A stretch of 59,168 nt of DNA from Gammaproteobacteria bacterium (lineage in GTDB: Bacteria > Pseudomonadota > Gammaproteobacteria > UBA1113): NCBI GenBank assembly GCA_021773295.1, contig JAJFKI010000088.1:1-59168 (forward strand), written 5' to 3'. Below the pieces are notes generated by a model, which worked only from the letters and a program-made list of their open reading frames with translations, was not told the origin of the DNA and searched no databases. Shown here piece after piece: positions 45,536 through 54,264 of this stretch. Position numbers and translations under genes: made by a program. Each line of letters begins with the position of its first letter. Within the stretch, counting starts at the first letter, position 1.

Positions 45536-47149
45536 TTACTTCTTCTTCTGTTTTTTACGGTAAAAATCACTTTTATAAAAGGGTAAGTTTCTCGGCAATA
45601 AGTGACGATATTTTTCTCTTATGGTCGGCTTAATTAGTTTTAATCCAGGACCATAAAGGTACCAAGGCCCACCACTAGCCAGTAATTCAATGAGTTTTGG
45701 ATCATCGGCCCGATACTGCCTAAGGTTTAAATTGAAAAACTTAGCGATTTTTTGATCTATAATATAGTCATTGTCTGTAGCAGGTCCTACGTATATTAAA
45801 CTTTCATAGCCTCTATCCTTAAAAAACTGGCCAAACTCTTCAGCTTTAGGGGTAGGGCCGATAACGATGTTTGGGGCCACTAGTTTCATCGGACCTTTTT
45901 CCAATTTTTCTAAGAGTTGCTTAGGCATTGCAGGAAGGCCCGTTTTATAACTCAAAATAAATGCTTCAGCAGCCGTAGATTTATTTGGCATTAAAAAATC
46001 ATAAATATAGACAATGCCTTTTATATTTTTGACTTTTTCTACAACGTCTAATACTCGTTTTGGGTTAAAGGGAAACGATTTTATGGGATAGGAATAGTGA
46101 CGCACGCCAAAAGTAGCTATGAATTCTTTCTTACTCCCTACTAAGGTAAAAGGATTATCTTTTCCAGCAGCATTAATAGAAACAAAAACAGTAAAGGGTA
46201 TGGATGAAATATTTTTTGGATTACGTGACAATAATGCTGGAAACTCTGCCTCTGATGGCATTGGTCCGATGACTTGCTGTTTAGCGAGTTGTAGCACATA
46301 ACCGCGTTCTAAGGTATCTTTTCTTAATGTAATAGGGATATCAGGATTATGATAAGGTGTTGCAATTTTATTAACTAGTGTTAAAAACATCCAAACTCTA
46401 TCTTGTCCTAAATAACAATGAACATAAAATTTCTTTTTACCGGCGCTAGTCGCGAGTTGTTTAATTTCGCTAAAGGCTTTTGAATTTTGTCCAATCCATG
46501 GTAACAGTGGGATTTCAATCAGTTTTATTCCATATTTTTTAGCATTCTCTCGTTCTCGTTGGATGAGGATAGGTTCAAAGGGCACAACAAGTGGGTTCAG
46601 TAAGGAAACAATCGTGTCAAAGCCTTCTGTTTTGAGGCGGATCATGTCTTCTTTACTGGGATAAGGGCCTGCTATAAATTGTCCACTGTTAGACATGATG
46701 TAGGTGTAGGGTAGAGCGCGCTTAGGTGTGAGTAAAAACCAAATAGCACCGATAAAAGCCATCAGTAAAACCACATGAAATGCTGCTTTACTAATGGCCC
46801 GTTTGCCATTGACTATCCACCAATGGATCCACTTTGCAAATAAAAAAGTAATGATCATTAACCCTAAAATGATCAACGTCATAATGAGGTTTTCAGTCGT
46901 TGTAGAATAATGATGGAAACGTAAAAAGCCCACAAGGCTACGCACAGGAATTAAGAGTAAGAAAGTCCCACAGACAAAGCCAATGAGCACCCAAAGATAA
47001 GTGATGTGAAGAACCGTTTTGCCATAGTTAAAAAAACGTTTCTTCTTGTTTTGAGATGCTGTTTTTTTTGTCTGCGATGTAGGCAATGGAGTGGGCTCTA
47101 TTGTTACATGTTGCTCAAATTGTTTTGAATTGTCAGGTGTCTCATCCAT
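45536..47149 (-). CDS. Membrane protein with three phosphatase-like units, only the first intact
   Basis: A 537-aa protein with three N-terminal transmembrane segments (about 44-70, 86-108, 121-141). After them come three related units, each opening with a similar strand: GQFIAGPYPSKEDMIRL, QQVIGPMPSEAEF and NIVIGPTPKAEEF. Unit 1 has the cysteine-phosphatase loop HCYLGQDR (Cys245-x5-Arg251) of dual-specificity phosphatases. The equivalent positions in units 2 (YIYDFLMPNKSTAAE) and 3 (WYLYGPGLKLIKP) lack Cys and Arg. It may dephosphorylate a lipid or sugar phosphate or a regulatory protein, with the other two units serving binding. It lies in the exopolysaccharide-like operon. Confidence 0.8.
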   Translation of the reverse strand: MDETPDNSKQFEQHVTIEPTPLPTSQTKKTASQNKKKRFFNYGKTVLHITYLWVLIGFVCGTFLLLIPVRSLVGFLRFHHYSTTTENLIMTLIILGLMIITFLFAKWIHWWIVNGKRAISKAAFHVVLLMAFIGAIWFLLTPKRALPYTYIMSNSGQFIAGPYPSKEDMIRLKTEGFDTIVSLLNPLVVPFEPILIQRERENAKKYGIKLIEIPLLPWIGQNSKAFSEIKQLATSAGKKKFYVHCYLGQDRVWMFLTLVNKIATPYHNPDIPITLRKDTLERGYVLQLAKQQVIGPMPSEAEFPALLSRNPKNISSIPFTVFVSINAAGKDNPFTLVGSKKEFIATFGVRHYSYPIKSFPFNPKRVLDVVEKVKNIKGIVYIYDFLMPNKSTAAEAFILSYKTGLPAMPKQLLEKLEKGPMKLVAPNIVIGPTPKAEEFGQFFKDRGYESLIYVGPATDNDYIIDQKIAKFFNLNLRQYRADDPKLIELLASGGPWYLYGPGLKLIKPTIREKYRHLLPRNLPFYKSDFYRKKQKKK

Positions 47150-47208
47150 GTTGTAATGATCTCTGCCAAGTAACGTTCATAGTGAGTTGAGGTCCTATTT
47201 TTAGTGTT

Positions 47209-49164
47209 TTAAAAATGATAATCGAATCCACCGCCGATACCCCTAACGCGTCGCGTGCGGAATCGGTATACTTGTTTTCTATAGCCACAAGCAATTTTAA
47301 GATAAAGTTGTTTTGCCACGGGAAATCGATACTGTACCCCGATGCCTCTGCCTTGCAAACTACCTGTGTCCAATGAATCAATCCCTCCGGTGATAAAGTC
47401 AATCAGAGAGTCATCAGGATTATTACTGCCAGACAATTTAAGTTCGAGATAATGATCAGGATCGGAGAAAAAACGGCGAACTGTTAAGCGGTAGGATTGA
47501 CCAACACCTTTATCCTTTGCTCGATAGCTAGGGCGTAAAGAAATCCACCAATTGCCAATATATTTTGCAATGGTTCCCGTATAAATATGGTATTTTGTGC
47601 CGCGAAAGTTTGTATAGCGTTTTCCAAATGAAAACTCCCAGCCCATAGGAACATTCCAATACCATTCGGCGTCATAACGCATCAATGGAAATAAACGCCA
47701 ATCAGAATAGGCATAGTCTAAATAGAAGTATGAACCCCAAATGAATTTTGGATAAGCTTCTATTTCATATTGATAAGTCGTGGCATCGAAAGGTCCCGGG
47801 GTTAAGTTAAAACGACTGGCATAGCTAACCCGACCAATGATGGTGCCAAAAGGTGTGCGCTTTGAAAGTGCTGCATGACCTGTACGCCAGGGGCTGCGAA
47901 TATCATCAACCGTATCATAGCGTGCAGCCATACTGAACTTAAAAAGTCCTTTAATATAAGGCACGGGTGCGCGTCGCTCTAATTGCCCCAAGAGCTCTAA
48001 GCCCTTAGGATAATCTTGGCGAATATCAAATAATTTATCCAAGGTTTCAGAGGCTTTATCATATTGCCTCATTCTGGCATAGGCTACTGCTTTCTTATAG
48101 AGAAACTCAGGGTTAGTAATATCAATGCGAATGCCTTGATTGGCTAACACGATAGCGCGCTGGTAATCCTTAGTCCAAATAGCGATATCGATTAACACCA
48201 TGAGAGCGTCTTCATTGTCTGGGGAGGCTGCCAATACTTTCTGCGCTTGTTCTACCGCTTGCTTATATTGTTTATCCCAAGCATGAGTACGTGCAACTAA
48301 ATTGCGCACATCATGGTAGTCAGGTTTATGCTTTAATATATGGTATCCCTTCTTGCGGGCAGCTTCTCGTCGTCCCGTTTTTGCTAATTGTTGCACTTCT
48401 TTATAAGAAGGTAAGTCTACCTCGCCATAGGTTTCTGGTTTTTCTACCTCTGCTGTAACGGTGCTTCGGTGTAATTTAGCGAGTAATTCCTGTGCTTGTT
48501 TATCATTAGGATGCTGCTCTAGGATTTGATTAAGGACAATGGTGGCTTCGCCAGGTTTATCCCAGCGTTGATAAGCCAAGGCTTTACGGTACATCAATTC
48601 ATCATTACCCGGGGTTAAAACTAAGCCTCCGTTAGCGATTTTAATGGCTTTTGAATAATTTTTTTGCCACAAGGTCATATCTATCAGTGCTAAGCGAGCA
48701 TCGACATATTCTGGCTTTTTCGCTAACACATAATTGAGCTCTTCTTCCGCTTTGGTGTAATTTTTATCCCAGGCATGTAATCTGGCGTATAAAATCCGCA
48801 AATCATGGTGATTGGGTTTTTCTCTTAAAATTATTTCTGCAAAATCTTTTGCACTGTCTCGCTGACCTTCTTTCACCATTTTGCGGATGGCTCGATAATT
48901 CGGTAACGCATTAGGTAATTTTGAATCAGATGGTAGTGACTCTGTTGAGGCTGATTCTGGTGCTTTAATAGGGGAGGGTTCATCTTTTTGCTGTTTTGTT
49001 TTCGCCGTAATGGTTTGCATCGCGGGAGAGAATTGATAATTTGGTGACGCTTGTTCAGCCGCATAAGCATTCTGTATTAAGAGCGCACACAGTATTGGTG
49101 TGATAGCTACGTGAATGCCGAGACTAAAACACCTTGAAAATTTGGCGGTTTTTATCTTATCCAT
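47209..49164 (-). CDS. TPR protein with C-terminal YaiO-type outer-membrane barrel
   Basis: A 651-aa exported protein. The signal peptide ends around residue 35 (LIQNAYAAEQ). Two blocks of tetratricopeptide repeats follow (about 80-230 and 255-395; e.g. LRILYARLHAWDKNYTKAEE and VRNLVARTHAWDKQYKQAVE, clearly duplicated). The C-terminal ~240 residues are a beta barrel ending in GGGFDYHF, with the terminal Phe of outer-membrane proteins. The layout matches exopolysaccharide exporters such as PgaA/BcsC and the YaiO family. First gene of the operon, probably giving the polymer its way through the outer membrane. Confidence 0.87.
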   Translation of the reverse strand: MDKIKTAKFSRCFSLGIHVAITPILCALLIQNAYAAEQASPNYQFSPAMQTITAKTKQQKDEPSPIKAPESASTESLPSDSKLPNALPNYRAIRKMVKEGQRDSAKDFAEIILREKPNHHDLRILYARLHAWDKNYTKAEEELNYVLAKKPEYVDARLALIDMTLWQKNYSKAIKIANGGLVLTPGNDELMYRKALAYQRWDKPGEATIVLNQILEQHPNDKQAQELLAKLHRSTVTAEVEKPETYGEVDLPSYKEVQQLAKTGRREAARKKGYHILKHKPDYHDVRNLVARTHAWDKQYKQAVEQAQKVLAASPDNEDALMVLIDIAIWTKDYQRAIVLANQGIRIDITNPEFLYKKAVAYARMRQYDKASETLDKLFDIRQDYPKGLELLGQLERRAPVPYIKGLFKFSMAARYDTVDDIRSPWRTGHAALSKRTPFGTIIGRVSYASRFNLTPGPFDATTYQYEIEAYPKFIWGSYFYLDYAYSDWRLFPLMRYDAEWYWNVPMGWEFSFGKRYTNFRGTKYHIYTGTIAKYIGNWWISLRPSYRAKDKGVGQSYRLTVRRFFSDPDHYLELKLSGSNNPDDSLIDFITGGIDSLDTGSLQGRGIGVQYRFPVAKQLYLKIACGYRKQVYRFRTRRVRGIGGGFDYHF

Positions 49165-49208
49165 ACCGACGATTTGTTCCCTGCGTAGGATGACTACTTT
49201 AACTTCGC

Positions 49209-49238
49209 ATGGTATCGTCGTTAGCTTTAGTCTGTCAA
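49209..49238 (-). promoter_or_regulatory. Sigma-70-like promoter of the exopolysaccharide operon
   Basis: On the minus strand a perfect TTGACA (49233-49238) lies 18 bases before TACCAT (49209-49214). The -35 box overlaps the legF stop region. It would let the TPR-to-barrel operon be expressed apart from the flagellar/leg genes. Confidence 0.4.
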
Positions 49239-49939
49239 ATCAAAAATGCTGGGGTATGGGACATGGTGGCAAGTGTTTCGGCGATTGCAAACTCTGTGGG
49301 CGTATCAATGTCTATAGAACGTTCAGCCGGCATGATGTAACTGAGCGTTTCTTCACTTAAAAAGGATTTGTGGTGTTGTAACCATGAACATTTTGCCAAG
49401 TACAAAGCGCCATTTAAGGCATAGATACTCGGTAATGTTTGGCGTTGCACAGGTTGTTCACCGGGGAGTAACGCCCTAAGGGTGCCATTATCTTGGCGGG
49501 TGTACATCCAGAAAGGGTTTTGCGCTGCTTCACTGACAGAGACACAGGCCGGTGATTTTTGTTTCAAACAGTACGCGATGCACGCATCAATATCTGCGCT
49601 ACTACGCAAAGGGCTTGTGGCTTGTAGCACTAAGACATAGTCATAGCTGGGTAAGTGTTCCAGAGCGTGTAAAATCGGCGCAATTCCAGGTGTATCATCC
49701 TTGGCTAAATGAGCCGGGCGCTTAAAGGGAATATCACAGCCATAATTACACGCAACTTGACGAATGGCAGTATCATCAGAAGATAAGATAATACGATCGA
49801 TATAGTGTGATTGTTGAGCTGTTTCAATCGTCCAGGCAATTAATGGCTTACCGGCGAAGGACTTAATGTTTTTTTGCGGTATGCCTTTAGAGCCACCGCG
49901 TGCGGGAATAATGGCAACAATGCTTTTTTTATTTAACAT
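49235..49939 (-). CDS. legF: CMP-legionaminic acid (nonulosonate) synthetase
   Basis: A 234-aa cytidylyltransferase of the NeuA/LegF/PseF family. The nucleotide-binding opening is IIPARGGSKGIPQKNIKSFA, followed by LVLQATSPLRSSADIDACIA and, near the end, AERSIDIDTPTEFAIAE. It couples CMP to the free nonulosonic acid, giving the donor for glycosylation. It overlaps ptmE by 7 bases. It is last in legB-legC-legI-ptmE-legF. Sequence alone cannot separate NeuA from LegF; the gene set favours legionaminate. Confidence 0.88.
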   Translation of the reverse strand: MLNKKSIVAIIPARGGSKGIPQKNIKSFAGKPLIAWTIETAQQSHYIDRIILSSDDTAIRQVACNYGCDIPFKRPAHLAKDDTPGIAPILHALEHLPSYDYVLVLQATSPLRSSADIDACIAYCLKQKSPACVSVSEAAQNPFWMYTRQDNGTLRALLPGEQPVQRQTLPSIYALNGALYLAKCSWLQHHKSFLSEETLSYIMPAERSIDIDTPTEFAIAETLATMSHTPAFLI

Positions 49940-50985
49940 TGGAATAATTCCCGATAATCTTTATTGGCTTGTTTATAATCATCGGGCTGACCAATGTCAA
50001 GCCAATATTCACGAATAGGAAACACAGCAGTGCTGTAATTTCTAGCAATTAAGCGATCTACCAATTCTGGCATATCCATCGATTTGTCGTTGTCAATATA
50101 ATCAAGCGCGCAAGGATCTAGGACATAGATGCCAGCGTTTATATAAAATTGTTGCTGCGGTTTTTCTTCCAAGGCTACTAAGCGGTGTTCATCGATACTG
50201 ACAACGCCATAGGGGATGGTGTGTTGGTATTCACGCACACACAAGGTGGCATGGGCATGATGTTGTTCATGAAAGTCCAATAAGTGTTGGAAATTGATTT
50301 GCGTCATAATATCACCATTCATCACAATGAAGGGTTGATGCATTTTTTCAGGTAACAAACTCAAAGCGCCAGCGGTGCCTAAGGGTTTTTGTTCTTCGAT
50401 GTAATCAATGTTAACCCCCCAACGAGTGCCATCGGCAAAGTGTTGTTTAATCATGTCACCGCGGTAATTGAGCGAAAAAATAAAATTATGAAAACCATAA
50501 TCAATAAATTGATCCAAAATAATTTCAAGCATTGGTTTATTGTCAATTTTCAACAATGGTTTCGGGCAATCGTTAGTAAGCGGGCGTAAGCGAGTGCCGT
50601 AGCCGCCGGCCATAATGACGACGGTATTCTCATGTTCTGTTGTTTTAACAAAATCATCCATTAATTCGATATAGCGCACTTGTCGAGCGTCATTGATAAT
50701 GGGTAAGTGGTGTAAGGAAAACTTTTTCATGGTGTTTAAAATCGAATGTTTATCTTCGCCATGATGCGCGTATTTTGGGTTTGTGTTCATAATGTCGCTA
50801 ACAGGTGCTTGTAATGAGATATTGTGTAAAATACCACGGCGCACATCACCGTCAGTCACAGTGCCAATTAACTTGTTATTGTCATCAACGACGATAGCGG
50901 CACCAATCGTACCTTTATCAATAATTTCAATCGCTTTTAAAATGCTGGTATCAGCCGTGATTAACACTAATTGCCATTCGTCCAT
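49933..50985 (-). CDS. ptmE: CBS-nucleotidyltransferase, PtmE type (GDP-glucosamine precursor)
   Basis: A 350-aa fusion of two CBS domains (about 1-115: IIDKGTIGAAIVVDDNNKLI, LHHLPIINDARQV) and a sugar-1-phosphate nucleotidyltransferase (VVIMAGGYGTRLRPLTNDCP, KPLLKIDNKP). In Campylobacter PtmE makes the GDP-linked glucosamine that starts legionaminate synthesis, so its presence argues for the GDP route. The start is ATG 50985 with AAGGATGAGG upstream; an ATG at 50994 has no spacing to a ribosome site. Confidence 0.85.
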   Translation of the reverse strand: MDEWQLVLITADTSILKAIEIIDKGTIGAAIVVDDNNKLIGTVTDGDVRRGILHNISLQAPVSDIMNTNPKYAHHGEDKHSILNTMKKFSLHHLPIINDARQVRYIELMDDFVKTTEHENTVVIMAGGYGTRLRPLTNDCPKPLLKIDNKPMLEIILDQFIDYGFHNFIFSLNYRGDMIKQHFADGTRWGVNIDYIEEQKPLGTAGALSLLPEKMHQPFIVMNGDIMTQINFQHLLDFHEQHHAHATLCVREYQHTIPYGVVSIDEHRLVALEEKPQQQFYINAGIYVLDPCALDYIDNDKSMDMPELVDRLIARNYSTAVFPIREYWLDIGQPDDYKQANKDYRELFQC

Positions 50986-50997
50986 GTTCCTCATCCT

Positions 50998-52065
50998 TTA
51001 TAATAATTCACCCACTGTATAGGGTTTATCTGCTTTCTTTCCTAACTGTTGCCAATAGTCCATTGGGCTGATGCCATGACCTGGACGCAAGCAATGAATA
51101 TGCTTTGCCGTAATTGTGTCACCAGTGGCGATGTTGGTATTAATGACTAAGCTGCGCCGGCCACAGTGTTTGTTATCGATTTCAGCACAAGTAGGCCGTT
51201 TGTAAGCTTGACCCATTGCCAGGTTCACATCCTTAATCGCTGTGACCATTTGTTTTAATTCATAAGCATCTAATGATGCCTTATGATCAGGACCAGGCAT
51301 GTTTTTATTAATCGTAAAATGCTTTTCAATAATGTCAGCACCACGTGCCGCAGCAGCAGTGGGAATAGCAATACCAACGGTATGATCAGAAAAGCCAGTG
51401 GCGAGTCCAAAGGCTTGGCGTAATGTATCCATCACCGCTAAGTTAACACTAGCAATAGGGGCTGGATAGGCCGACGTACAGTGGAGTAATTGCACGTTTT
51501 CTCGTAACAAATCCCAAGATTTATCGTCACTCAATACAGTTTGCAAGCATTCTTTATTGGGATGGCTGTTAGGATGTTGCATGCCAAAGGCAATTAATGC
51601 CAAGGCTTGTTCGATTTCGCCAAGACTGGACATGCCAGAAGATAATATAATCTGACACCCAGAGCGCGCTAACGTTAATAATAAGGGTCCGTAAGTAATA
51701 TCACCTGATGCTACTTTGACAGTTTTTACCTTTAAGTTATTTAATAAAAAGTCGGCACTGTCTAAATCAAAGGGCGTGGAAATAAATTCAATGTGTTGTT
51801 GCTGACAAAAGCTAAATAGTTGTTGATATTCATTTGTTGTTAATTCTAATTTTTTTAGCATCTCAAATTGGCTTTCATTATCAGCGGTTTGTTGTTTTTG
51901 ATAATGGGCTTTTTCAGCATGTGGTGTCACTAACTGCTGTGTATTGAAAGTTTGAAATTTAATAGCGTCAGCCTTCGCATCCGCTGCGATTTCAACGAGT
52001 TCATGGGCTAGCCTAATATCACCATTGTGATTAACGCCAGCTTCAGCAATGATTTGAGTCTTCAT
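50998..52065 (-). CDS. legI: Legionaminic acid synthase (NeuB family)
   Basis: A 355-aa phosphoenolpyruvate-dependent synthase. The TIM-barrel starts EAGVNHNGDIRLAHELVEIA, with KFQTFNTQQLV, VKVASGDI, ILSSGMSSLGE, LHCTSAYPAP and GFSDHTVGIA. The C-terminal antifreeze-like SAF domain (RRSLVINTNIATGDTITAKH, then RPGHGISP) is intact. It condenses the 6-carbon amino sugar with PEP to the 9-carbon acid. It overlaps legC by 23 bases. Confidence 0.93.
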   Translation of the reverse strand: MKTQIIAEAGVNHNGDIRLAHELVEIAADAKADAIKFQTFNTQQLVTPHAEKAHYQKQQTADNESQFEMLKKLELTTNEYQQLFSFCQQQHIEFISTPFDLDSADFLLNNLKVKTVKVASGDITYGPLLLTLARSGCQIILSSGMSSLGEIEQALALIAFGMQHPNSHPNKECLQTVLSDDKSWDLLRENVQLLHCTSAYPAPIASVNLAVMDTLRQAFGLATGFSDHTVGIAIPTAAAARGADIIEKHFTINKNMPGPDHKASLDAYELKQMVTAIKDVNLAMGQAYKRPTCAEIDNKHCGRRSLVINTNIATGDTITAKHIHCLRPGHGISPMDYWQQLGKKADKPYTVGELL

Positions 52066-53242
52066 TGGCTCGTTCCTTGTTAGCTGCTTGTAGTTTAATC
52101 ATTAAATTTGCACTGCTGGGTAAACTGACGATGCGCGGAAATAAATTCTCGGCATTCGATAAGTTAGCCCTGGGGCACTGCTCATATATTGCTAAAGTAT
52201 GATGCAAATCCCATGCCGGCCGACACAGAATATGTTTGGAGGCCAGTGTTTCTAAGATGTGATCTCTTAGTTCTGCTAAGCCATCTTCTAAGATCACAGA
52301 ATTAAGCCAATAATTACTATGAGCAAAGCGAGGTTCTTTTAAAATACAAGCATCGGCAATATCAGCAAAGTGTTCAATATAATACTCAGCCAGTTTGCGC
52401 TTTTGTTGCAGGATAGTTGGGAAATGCGCTAACTGTGCTAAGCCTAGCGCCGCATTTAAATTCGGCATACGATAATTGTAAGCAATACAATCATGACGAT
52501 AGCGCCAGGGGTGACTGACTTTACCCGTGGTTGTTAAATGTTTAGCTTTATCGGCAATGCGTTTACTATTTGTGAGTAAGGCGCCACCGCCACCGGTGGT
52601 TATCACCTTGTTACCGTTAAAACTAATAGCACCTGCTACGCCAAAGTGTCCCACAGGTTTTCCTTTGTAAGTCGACCCCAAGGCTTGAGCAGCATCTTCT
52701 ACTAACTCAATATTATAGCGTTCGCACAGCTCTAATAATTCATCCATATTAGCAGGATGACCAAAAACGTGAGTGACTACCAAGGCTTTGATGACTCGTT
52801 TAGTCTGCTTATTAATGCAATAGTCATCTTGAAAGTGGCACTCTGCACTTAAGTAATCCTGTAGGCGTTGTGGATCAATATTTAAATGATTGTCCACATC
52901 GACAAAGTGGGGGATGGCACCGCAATAACTAATGGCATTACTGGTGGCAATAAAACTTAATGGTGATGTTAACACTTCATGGTTTGGTTCAACGCCTGCA
53001 ACCAGTAAGCAGGTATGCAAAGCAGCTGTGCCATTTATCGTTGCAATCACATATTTTGCCTTAGTGATGGTGCTGAGCTTGTGTTCAAAGCGTGTCACAA
53101 AAGAACCGATGCTAGAGACACACTCACTATCGATGCATTGTTTAATGTATTGATACTCACTGCCATCAAAGCAAGGCTCATGCAATGCTAAGGGGTGTTT
53201 ATCATCCTCTTTATTTAAAATCTCAATGAGTCGTTCAATCAT
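52043..53242 (-). CDS. legC: PLP aminotransferase for legionaminate (LegC)
   Basis: A 399-aa DegT/DnrJ/EryC1 aminotransferase. The PLP-Lys site is SFNGNKVITTGGGGALLTNS, the cofactor-binding ELVEDAAQALGSTYKGKPVG precedes it, and NYRMPNLNAALGLAQL follows. It adds the C4 amino group to the 4-keto product of LegB. Its start overlaps the legB stop by 4 bases (ATGA-type). The ~45-residue N-terminal extension before SVSSIGSFV-type sequence (CVSSIGSFVTRFEHKL) is usual for LegC. Confidence 0.92.
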   Translation of the reverse strand: MIERLIEILNKEDDKHPLALHEPCFDGSEYQYIKQCIDSECVSSIGSFVTRFEHKLSTITKAKYVIATINGTAALHTCLLVAGVEPNHEVLTSPLSFIATSNAISYCGAIPHFVDVDNHLNIDPQRLQDYLSAECHFQDDYCINKQTKRVIKALVVTHVFGHPANMDELLELCERYNIELVEDAAQALGSTYKGKPVGHFGVAGAISFNGNKVITTGGGGALLTNSKRIADKAKHLTTTGKVSHPWRYRHDCIAYNYRMPNLNAALGLAQLAHFPTILQQKRKLAEYYIEHFADIADACILKEPRFAHSNYWLNSVILEDGLAELRDHILETLASKHILCRPAWDLHHTLAIYEQCPRANLSNAENLFPRIVSLPSSANLMIKLQAANKERANEDSNHC

Positions 53243-54249
53243 AAGTTGTATATATCCGTTTTGTAGTGCTTTAAGTTATTAATGTCAGTAAACCATTGAA
53301 TAGTTTCTTGTAACCCTTTTTGCAAACCTGCAATGCCATGATACTGTGGCTGCCACTTAGTAAGCTGTTTAGCTTTATCATTTGCAGCGAGCAAACATCC
53401 AACCTCACTATTCTTTGGGCGTAAGCGTTGAGAGTCCGTTTGAAATTCAACGTGCGTTTGCATAGTTTCGGCAATCATTTTTGCAACTTCTCCCACGGCA
53501 ATATCCATTCCGCTACCGAAGTTAACCACTTCACCAATGACTTTGTCTGATTCAGCCATGGCAATAAAACCATTAACCGTATCGTTAACAAAATTAAAGT
53601 CACGTGTGGGGTGCAAGGCGCCCAGTTTTATTTGCGTTTGCTTATTGGCAATTTGACTAATGACCGTGGGAATAAAGGCGCGTGCCGATTGTCTGGGACC
53701 AAAGGTATTAAAGGGGCGCATAATTGCGACTGGCATATCAAAAGAACTGTAAAAAGACCATGCGATTTGATCGGCACCAATTTTACTCGCAGAGTAGGGT
53801 GATTGCCCTTGTAAGGGATGTTGCTCATCAATAGGAACATATTGCGCCGTACCATACACTTCACTGGTGGAAGTATGAATAATTTTCTCGATATTATGCA
53901 CTCTGGCGGCTTGTAAAATATTTAAAGTGCCATTGATATTGGTTTCAATATAATGCTGTGGCGCGGCATATGAATAAGGTATGGCGATGAGTGCTGCCAA
54001 ATGCATAATGACATCACAGCTTTGAACGGCTTGATTTACTAAAAATGGATCACGCACATCACCGGTAATAATTTCTATTTGATTCAGTAATGATTTGGGT
54101 AAGGTGTCTAACCATCCCCATTGATTAAAGGAATTGTAATACACGAACGCTTTTACTTGGCAACCCCGTTCGCACAAGGCTTCCACCAAGTGTGAACCAA
54201 TGAAGCCATCACTGCCAGTGACTAAGACGGTCTTTCCTTTAAGATTCAT
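53239..54249 (-). CDS. legB: Nucleotide-GlcNAc 4,6-dehydratase (LegB)
   Basis: A 336-aa short-chain dehydrogenase-type enzyme. The NAD-binding loop is VLVTGSDGFIGSHLVEALC, with STSEVYGTAQYVPI and the catalytic YSASKIGADQIAWSFY (Tyr-x3-Lys). It makes the 4-keto-6-deoxy sugar that begins legionaminate synthesis. The start is ATG 54249, 6 bases after AAGGA; ATG 54255 has no spacing. It starts 15 bases after the motB stop, so it is probably read with the flagellar genes. Confidence 0.9.
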   Translation of the reverse strand: MNLKGKTVLVTGSDGFIGSHLVEALCERGCQVKAFVYYNSFNQWGWLDTLPKSLLNQIEIITGDVRDPFLVNQAVQSCDVIMHLAALIAIPYSYAAPQHYIETNINGTLNILQAARVHNIEKIIHTSTSEVYGTAQYVPIDEQHPLQGQSPYSASKIGADQIAWSFYSSFDMPVAIMRPFNTFGPRQSARAFIPTVISQIANKQTQIKLGALHPTRDFNFVNDTVNGFIAMAESDKVIGEVVNFGSGMDIAVGEVAKMIAETMQTHVEFQTDSQRLRPKNSEVGCLLAANDKAKQLTKWQPQYHGIAGLQKGLQETIQWFTDINNLKHYKTDIYNL

Positions 54250-54264
54250 TACCATTCCTTGTGG

